A DNA stretch of 5,221 bases from Helicobacteraceae bacterium UBA6016 (GTDB taxonomy: Bacteria > Campylobacterota > Campylobacteria > Campylobacterales > UBA6016), in assembly GCA_002428055.1 (NCBI GenBank), contig DIZY01000029.1, positions 1-5,221 on the forward strand. The letters run 5' to 3'. Made by a program: the position numbers and the translations under genes. This document shows positions 1 to 3,870 of this stretch, piece by piece (the first letter of the stretch is position 1; every line of letters begins with the position of its first letter). A model generated the notes under the pieces. It did not search any database, was not told the DNA's origin, and saw only the letters and a list, made by a program, of their open reading frames with translations.

Positions 1-276
1 AAAGGCTTCATCGACCCGATGAGTGACGAAGCGCTAGAGTGCTGGGCGATACAACAGTGCCACATAGCGGCGGCCAACATGATGACGGCGGCGGCGTATA
101 TCGGCATAGATAGTTGCCCGATAGGAGGCTACGACAAAGCGGCATTGGAAAATATACTACCTATCAACAAATCTCTTTACGGCGTAGCGCTAATGCTACC
201 TTTCGGGTATAGGGCAAAAGAGCAACAGCCGAGAGTGCGCTCGAATATAAAAGAACTGGTTGAATATATCAAGTAA
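1..276 (+). CDS. Nitroreductase family NAD(P)H-dependent flavoprotein, C-terminal part (cut by left edge)
   Basis: The frame is open from base 1 to TAA at 274-276, so about 91 C-terminal residues are visible; the ATG at 19 is internal, not a start. Nitroreductases are FMN-dependent dimers that use NAD(P)H to reduce nitro groups, quinones or similar acceptors in the cytoplasm. The visible part fits the family C-terminus: an amphipathic helix (ALECWAIQQCHIAAANMM), then the conserved AAAYIGIDSCPIGGYD segment, a strand (LYGVALMLPFGYR) and a basic tail with RAKEQQPRVR, where family members place residues that contact the FMN phosphate. The catalytic and N-terminal FMN-binding half lies outside the window, so substrate and subgroup (NfsB-like or other) cannot be set. 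Its stop codon is followed directly by the ATG of the ogt-like gene, so the two are probably cotranscribed. Confidence 0.85.
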   Translation, partial: KGFIDPMSDEALECWAIQQCHIAAANMMTAAAYIGIDSCPIGGYDKAALENILPINKSLYGVALMLPFGYRAKEQQPRVRSNIKELVEYIK

Positions 277-738
277 ATGGACATGCTGGAAATACAGACA
301 CCCATAGGCGCTATGTTGGCAAAAGCAAATACAAACGGTATCTACTCGCTAGATTTTGCCGAGAATGCAGAGTTTCGCGTATCAAACAACTCTCTACTCG
401 TAAGACTTCAGGCAGAGCTAAAAGAGTATTTCGATGGCAAAAGATGGGAATTTACAGTGCCTCTGGCTCCTATCGGTACGCCGTTTCAGATGAGCGTCTG
501 GGATACATTGCGACGAATACCCTGCGGCGAGACGGTCTCATACGCCGATGAAGCCCGTATGCTAGGTCGCCCATCCGCCGTACGAGCAGTCGCCAACGCC
601 AACGGCAAAAATCCTATAGCCATCCTGATACCATGCCACCGTGTCATAGCAAGCAATGGGGGTATCGGCGGGTATAGCGGCGGCGTCTGGCGTAAGGAGT
701 TTTTGTTAGGTTTGGAGAAAAAACATAGCAAAACATAA
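277..738 (+). CDS. ogt: Methylated-DNA--[protein]-cysteine S-methyltransferase (O6-alkylguanine repair)
   Basis: This 153-aa protein removes alkyl groups from O6-alkylguanine (and O4-alkylthymine) by transferring them irreversibly to its own cysteine. The active-site motif PCHRVI is at residues 119-124 with acceptor Cys120. Upstream is the family segment AVRAVANANGKNPIAI (101-116), which includes the likely arginine finger Arg103 and the Asn hinge region; downstream is GGYSGGVWRKEFLLGLE (131-147), which is canonical. The N-terminal domain is short, as in single-domain Ogt proteins without an Ada regulatory part. The ATG starts on the base after the upstream TAA. No clear Shine-Dalgarno sequence precedes it or the alternative ATG at 283, so translation probably depends on coupling to the nitroreductase gene. 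The family call is secure; the symbol ogt is used for the stand-alone form. Confidence 0.95.
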   Translation: MDMLEIQTPIGAMLAKANTNGIYSLDFAENAEFRVSNNSLLVRLQAELKEYFDGKRWEFTVPLAPIGTPFQMSVWDTLRRIPCGETVSYADEARMLGRPSAVRAVANANGKNPIAILIPCHRVIASNGGIGGYSGGVWRKEFLLGLEKKHSKT

Positions 739-749
739 AAAATTTTATG
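734..749 (+). terminator. Weak A/T-only hairpin after ogt
   Basis: CATAAAA (734-740) and TTTTATG (743-749) are inverted repeats around two bases, followed by a T-rich run (GTTATTTTTG, 751-760). The stem is nearly all A-T and the loop is too tight for full pairing, so it is at best a weak intrinsic terminator. It overlaps the ogt stop codon. Confidence 0.25.
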
Positions 750-786
750 CGTTATTTTTGGAGCTATTTTCTGATAAACTCTTTGC
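750..786 (+). promoter_or_regulatory. Possible promoter for the exported NTF2-like gene
   Basis: The 69-bp gap before the gene is AT-rich and contains a TGATAAACT element (772-780) that could act as a -10 box (GATAAA, four of six consensus bases). No good -35 is seen, but in Campylobacterota the -35 is often replaced by periodic T tracts like those at 743-758. It is suggested mainly by position and composition. Confidence 0.3.
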
Positions 787-807
787 ACCGAAAACAAAAG
801 GATTAGC

Positions 808-1368
808 ATGAACAACAAACTCTTACTCTCCATCTTACTAATCTCAAACATCTCTTTTGCAGATACGGGCATGATCTCTATGTTAAACTCCTCAAAAGCC
901 TCAAACGCATCTATCACAAATAGCGAAGTGACGGCGGCACAAAAACAGTGGGGCGAGTGTATAGTCAAAATAGGCAAAGCTAGCCCAACGGAGGCTAAAT
1001 CTACAGCTCAAAACTGCATCAACACGCTATACGCATACGACAACGGCGGCGTCCTGTTCAAACCTACAAAGGCGGCGCACAAGCAGTTTAGAATGGATAA
1101 AACAAGCGCTCTTTCATACTTTGTTATGGGCGCAGAGGAGGAAGATCACGGCTTTGCGCTTCAACCATGGTCAAATGTACGATTTGAAAACGCCAAAACA
1201 CTCACAGACAGCGACTCCGCAATAGCGATGGGCAACTACTACTTCACCGACGCAAAAACAGGCAAAGAGGTCAAAGTAGAGTACACATTCGGCTACATCA
1301 AAGACAAAAATGGCAAACTAAAAATCAATCTTCACCACTCTTCGCTTCCATACGCTCCGGCACACTGA
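808..1368 (+). CDS. Exported NTF2/SnoaL-like protein of unknown function
   Basis: This 186-aa protein begins with a clear signal peptide: Lys4, a hydrophobic core LLLSILLISNISF and a likely cleavage after Ala18 (SFA|DT). The mature part resembles the small SnoaL/NTF2-like fold of the SgcJ/CaMKII-association-domain kind: a helical start (EVTAAQKQWGECIVKIGK, 40-57), HIDTLYAY-like INTLYAYDNGGVLFKP (71-86), an FALQPWSNVRFEN strand (116-128), SAIAMGNYYF (137-146) and the end segment VEYTFGYIKD...KINLHHSSLPY (157-182). From memory, close relatives in marine Proteobacteria are often labelled 'phosphoribosyl-AMP cyclohydrolase', but I see nothing of HisI here and would not carry that name over. Two cysteines in the mature protein (Cys51, Cys70) could form a periplasmic disulfide. 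The ATG at 808 has AAAAGGA (796-802) at 5-nt spacing. No enzymatic role can be assigned. Confidence 0.85.
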   Translation: MNNKLLLSILLISNISFADTGMISMLNSSKASNASITNSEVTAAQKQWGECIVKIGKASPTEAKSTAQNCINTLYAYDNGGVLFKPTKAAHKQFRMDKTSALSYFVMGAEEEDHGFALQPWSNVRFENAKTLTDSDSAIAMGNYYFTDAKTGKEVKVEYTFGYIKDKNGKLKINLHHSSLPYAPAH

Positions 1369-1377
1369 CGACTACAG

Positions 1378-1402
1378 AGCCTATCCAAATAATGGGTAGG
1401 CT
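1378..1402 (+). terminator. Stem-loop between the NTF2-like gene and the tetR promoter
   Basis: AGCCTATCC (1378-1386) pairs with GGGTAGGCT (1394-1402) as a 9-bp stem with one G-U pair and a 7-base loop (AAATAAT). It begins 9 bases after the upstream stop codon, a typical terminator position. It is followed by TAACATTA rather than a run of T, so it is a poor intrinsic terminator and may instead protect the 3' end of the mRNA. Confidence 0.5.
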
Positions 1403-1417
1403 TAACATTACCCCCTA

Positions 1418-1446
1418 TTGACATCAAAAATAAAAAACACTACAAT
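1418..1446 (+). promoter_or_regulatory. Sigma-70 promoter of the tetR-HPP-nat unit
   Basis: A perfect -35 hexamer TTGACA (1418-1423) is followed after exactly 17 bases by TACAAT (1441-1446), five of six matches to the -10 consensus. Transcription would start near 1453, giving a leader of about 26 nt before the ATG at 1479. Such a strong promoter is what one expects where expression is held down by a repressor, and the palindrome at 1445-1468 lies directly over the -10 and start region. Confidence 0.85.
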
Positions 1447-1468
1447 TTTACCAAACGATTGGTAAAAT
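1445..1468. promoter_or_regulatory. Palindromic operator, probable TetR-family autoregulatory site
   Basis: Two perfect 10-bp arms, ATTTTACCAA (1445-1454) and TTGGTAAAAT (1459-1468), surround the 4-base centre ACGA; only one position pair in 24 bp breaks the symmetry. The site begins inside the -10 box and covers the predicted transcription start, so a bound dimer would block RNA polymerase. TetR-family regulators commonly bind such a palindrome just before their own gene. I found no second copy of the ACCAA/TTGGT dyad in the window. Confidence 0.8.
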
Positions 1469-1478
1469 AGGAAGTGAT

Positions 1479-2042
1479 ATGGGAAGCAAAAAGATAGAAA
1501 AGGATGAGCTTATCGAGATAGCAGGGAGGCTCTTTCGTATCAATGGGTATTCAAATACCTCCATGCAAGATATTGCTGAGGCGGCTGGGCTTTTTAAAGG
1601 GAGTCTTTATCACTACTTTGCAAACAAAGATTTGCTACTTATTGCAGCGATAATGAAAATCCATAGGCATTTTGACGAGCATATCTTTTGCCTTGCATAC
1701 GATGATACCAAGAACCAAAGCGCAAGGATGAAGGCGTTTGTAATGGCGATATTTGAGTTTTTTGAGCGGCGTGAGTGCGGGTGTTTGATGGGAAATGTAC
1801 TTCTTGAGCTTCCGCAAGCGGGCGGGGAGATAGCGGCTGTTATCAAAAGCTATTTTGACGACTGGGCAAAGGCGTTTGCGGCGATGTTAGGTGGCGGTAA
1901 GGGCGACGAAGCGCTTGCAAAAGAGTGGGTCGGCAATATACAGGGGGCATTGCTTATCGAAAAGATATATCCCGCCGACAAAATCCTCAAAAAAACGCTG
2001 GATAAGATAATGGCAGAAGCAGAGCAAAGGATAAAAAAATGA
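1479..2042 (+). CDS. TetR/AcrR-family transcriptional repressor, NemR-like in its ligand domain
   Basis: This 187-aa protein has the standard TetR DNA-binding domain at residues 8-54, with the helix-turn-helix in TSMQDIAEAAGLFKGSLYHYF (27-47) and the following NKDLL. Residues 55-187 form the helical ligand-binding and dimer domain. Within it, RRECGCLMGNVLLEL (97-111) resembles the GCL segment that in E. coli NemR holds sensing Cys106; the equivalent here would be Cys102, with Cys100 and Cys71 nearby. That link to electrophile or reactive-chlorine sensing is inference. The ATG at 1479 has AGGAAG (1469-1474) 4 nt before it, directly after the operator arm. The gene is first in a unit with the HPP and acetyltransferase genes, overlapping the HPP gene by 4 nt (ATGA), and very likely represses itself through the palindrome at 1445-1468. 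Confidence 0.92.
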   Translation: MGSKKIEKDELIEIAGRLFRINGYSNTSMQDIAEAAGLFKGSLYHYFANKDLLLIAAIMKIHRHFDEHIFCLAYDDTKNQSARMKAFVMAIFEFFERRECGCLMGNVLLELPQAGGEIAAVIKSYFDDWAKAFAAMLGGGKGDEALAKEWVGNIQGALLIEKIYPADKILKKTLDKIMAEAEQRIKK

Positions 2043-2539
2043 GAGATAAAATAGTGCAAATATGGGAAAACAGACAACGAGACACGGTAAACGCAAAGCA
2101 GGTCTTGACGACGCTCATCGGAGCTAGCCTTGCCATCCTGATACTCTCGCTTGCCTATCCGCTGACGGGTTTTAATATCCTGCTAGCCCCTTTTGGAGCG
2201 ACATGCGTACTGCTTTTTGCACTTCCTGATAGTCCGCTAGCACAACCTAGAAACATTATATTCGGACATCTCATCACCGCTTTCATCGGAGTGGCGTTTT
2301 TCCACTTTTTTGGTTTCACGCCTTTATCCGTAGCCCTCTCTGTGGGTATAGCCATAGCCGCCATGCGCCTCACATCCACGACACACCCACCCGCAGGAGC
2401 AAATCCGATAGTCGTGATGATAGGCTCCGCCTCGTGGGATTTTTTGGAGTTTGTGGTTGCAGGCTCCGTCTTGCTAGTTGTTTGCGGAGTGCTTTTTCAT
2501 AAGATAAACGGCAAAATATACCCAAAATATTGGATATGA
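2039..2539 (+). CDS. HPP-family integral membrane protein
   Basis: This 166-aa protein is hydrophobic, with about five membrane segments (roughly residues 21-40, 46-62, 72-92, 95-112 and 134-154), and carries both hallmarks of the HPP family: APFGATCVLLFALPDSPLAQPRN (50-72) and the naming motif THPPAGANP (115-123, HPP at 116-118). Length is normal for the short bacterial form without CBS domains. It should sit in the inner membrane. Plant chloroplast and cyanobacterial HPP proteins have been linked to nitrite transport; whether that applies here is unknown. The ATG overlaps the TetR stop codon as ATGA, and AAAGGA (2026-2031) lies 7 nt before it, so translation is probably coupled to the regulator. 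Under TetR control and next to an acetyltransferase, it may move a substrate or product of that pathway, which is inference. Confidence 0.9.
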   Translation: MRDKIVQIWENRQRDTVNAKQVLTTLIGASLAILILSLAYPLTGFNILLAPFGATCVLLFALPDSPLAQPRNIIFGHLITAFIGVAFFHFFGFTPLSVALSVGIAIAAMRLTSTTHPPAGANPIVVMIGSASWDFLEFVVAGSVLLVVCGVLFHKINGKIYPKYWI

Positions 2540-2576
2540 GTATGAGACGAGCAGAATTTAAGGCAAAGGGGCTTTC

Positions 2577-3320
2577 ATGAAAGCTGAGAACTTCTCGCTT
2601 GATAGATATTTTGAACGGACAGGGTTTGACGCTACCCCAAAAGCAGACCTTGAGACACTAAACACACTTATGCAAAAGCAGCTTCGCTCCATCCCTTTTG
2701 AGAATACCGAAGTGCAGGCGGGACGGATACCGTCCTTGAAGGCTGAAGATATAGTACAAAAGATAGTTTACGACGGGCGAGGCGGCTACTGCTATGAGCT
2801 AAACGGGCTTTTTGCGATGGCTCTTGAGGCACTTGGCTTTGAGTATTACTTTGCGGCGGCTAGACCTATGACATATGCTGAGAGAAGACCAAAGACGCAT
2901 ATGGTAGTTGTAGTCAAATTGGGGGATGAAAAATATCTGTGCGACTGCGGATTCGGCGGATATGGACTAAGGGCTCCAATAAAGTTAGCCGAGAGAGTAG
3001 AAGAACTACAAGACGGTGAAAGATTTTTTATAGAGCTTGAGAAAAATGAATATGTCGTATCCTCCCAAATAATAGGCGACAAAACCGCACAATACGCATT
3101 TGCCGATATGCCGCAAGAGTGGATAGAGTTCACGCTTGCCAACTATTTCAATGCAACCCATCCAAACACTATATTTACGCAAAAAAAGCTGGCGATTATA
3201 CAGACAAAAAACGGGCGAAAGCTACTCATAGACGAGAGGTTAAAAGTTATAGAAAACACTCTTGCAACAGAGGAGAGCGTGGATTACGCGGAGGCGTTTG
3301 AAAGCCATTTTAAGCGCTAA
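2577..3320 (+). CDS. nat: Arylamine N-acetyltransferase
   Basis: The 247-aa protein matches the arylamine N-acetyltransferase family, cytosolic enzymes that move an acetyl group from acetyl-CoA to arylamines, arylhydroxylamines or hydrazines. The catalytic triad is visible: Cys72 in RGGYCYELNGLF (68-79), His108 in THMVVVV (107-113) and Asp123 in CDCGFGG (122-128). The N-terminal RYFERTGF (10-17) and RSIPFEN (37-43) are also typical. It is a little shorter than the common 260-280 residues but appears intact. Cysteines 122 and 124 flank the catalytic Asp, where hydrophobic residues are more usual. The ATG at 2577 has AAGGGG (2566-2571) at 5-nt spacing. It starts 37 nt after the HPP gene, with no terminator between, so it probably belongs to the TetR-controlled unit. 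Its last 11 nt overlap the convergent gene on the other strand. Natural substrate unknown; some relatives acylate polyketide or other amines. Confidence 0.95.
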   Translation: MKAENFSLDRYFERTGFDATPKADLETLNTLMQKQLRSIPFENTEVQAGRIPSLKAEDIVQKIVYDGRGGYCYELNGLFAMALEALGFEYYFAAARPMTYAERRPKTHMVVVVKLGDEKYLCDCGFGGYGLRAPIKLAERVEELQDGERFFIELEKNEYVVSSQIIGDKTAQYAFADMPQEWIEFTLANYFNATHPNTIFTQKKLAIIQTKNGRKLLIDERLKVIENTLATEESVDYAEAFESHFKR

Positions 3321-3810
3321 TATTGAGTCCGCTACCGGATGATAGCGCTCCCTTGTAGCGTCCGAGAAAACTTGCCATGGTTTTGCCGTCACCATTTGAT
3401 ATCTGACTTAGTACTCCGATACCCTTGTCTATCATATCCGGATTGCTTTTGAAGTATCCGTCGTTTTCGCTATTCATAGCCGCTAGCATACCGCCGCCGG
3501 AGAGCATTTTTTGCGCCTCTTCAAAGCTTTTTGCGACTAAGTGTAGAGATTGTGCCGCTTGTATCTTTTCGTTTGGCGACATATTTGCTGTAGCTCTTTG
3601 AAATGCGGCATACTCTTCATCCGTCATCCTCGCCAAGGTGTCAAGCCCGTATGTCTCTCTTGCGTTCTGCGTAGTTGCTCCCGCCTGCGTCTTCGTCTCA
3701 CTCTTAGAGCTTGTTGCCGTTGGGGTTATCTCTGTTGTTTGGGCTTTATTGTTTGAGAGTAGGGAGTCTGTTGTATTTTGAAGCGTAGAGTAGTCGGATG
3801 CAATTCGCAT
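3310..3810 (-). CDS. Hypothetical protein, 166 aa, with a disordered N-terminus
   Basis: I do not recognise this protein. Residues 1-55 are rich in Ser, Thr, Gln, Asn and Lys (for example TTEITPTATSSKSETKTQ) and are probably disordered. Residues 56-105 look helical and more conserved in style (LDTLARMTDEEYAAF, MSPNEKIQAAQSLHLVAKSFEEAQKML). The end is Gly/Ser-rich with a likely helix at 126-150. It has no cysteine or tryptophan, no signal peptide and no membrane segment. A flexible Ser/Thr-rich head starting MRIASDYST recalls small flagellum-associated or secreted proteins of Campylobacterota, but that is only an impression. The ATG (3808-3810) has AAGGA (complement of 3817-3821) at 6-nt spacing, which supports it being a real gene and this being the start. 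It lies 60 nt after the TonB receptor gene on the same strand and overlaps the acetyltransferase end by 11 nt. Confidence 0.7.
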   Translation of the reverse strand: MRIASDYSTLQNTTDSLLSNNKAQTTEITPTATSSKSETKTQAGATTQNARETYGLDTLARMTDEEYAAFQRATANMSPNEKIQAAQSLHLVAKSFEEAQKMLSGGGMLAAMNSENDGYFKSNPDMIDKGIGVLSQISNGDGKTMASFLGRYKGALSSGSGLNISA

Positions 3811-3811
3811 A

Positions 3812-3843
3812 TAGAGTCCTTAACCGAGGTAATAAGGACTCTA
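3812..3843 (-). promoter_or_regulatory. Perfect 11-bp stem-loop burying the ribosome-binding site of the 166-aa gene
   Basis: TAGAGTCCTTA (3812-3822) and TAAGGACTCTA (3833-3843) are perfect inverted repeats with a 10-base loop. In the minus-strand mRNA the 3' arm contains the AAGGA ribosome site (3817-3821) and the stem ends one base before the AUG. No T run follows on either strand, so it does not look like an intrinsic terminator. It could be a translation-control hairpin, a protein binding site at the DNA level, or a 3'-end stabiliser of the receptor mRNA. Confidence 0.6.
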
Positions 3844-3870
3844 AAAGCAAAAGACGCTCCAAAAGCGGAG
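3843..3870 (-). terminator. Weak terminator candidate after the TonB receptor gene
   Basis: Read on the minus strand, directly after the receptor stop codon, CTCC-GCTTTT-GGAG (complement of 3857-3870) forms a 4-bp stem, followed by the T-rich stretch CGTCTTTTGCTTTT (complement of 3843-3856). The position is right, but the stem is too short for strong termination, so read-through into the 166-aa gene is plausible. Confidence 0.3.

Noticed and set aside
486..977. 163-aa open frame on the minus strand
   Set aside because: It lies across ogt and the start of the NTF2-like gene, both well supported, and its translation shows no family features. Treated as a shadow frame.
1394..1413. GGGTA (1394-1398) and TACCC (1409-1413) as a hairpin competing with the 1378-1402 stem-loop
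   Set aside because: Only 5 bp with a 10-base loop, and it lies before the tetR promoter, so an attenuator role for the downstream unit makes no sense.
3313..3349. AGCGCT repeated at 3313-3318 and 3344-3349 as a possible bidirectional terminator
   Set aside because: The six-base palindromes are far apart, inside coding sequence and without T tracts; coincidental.
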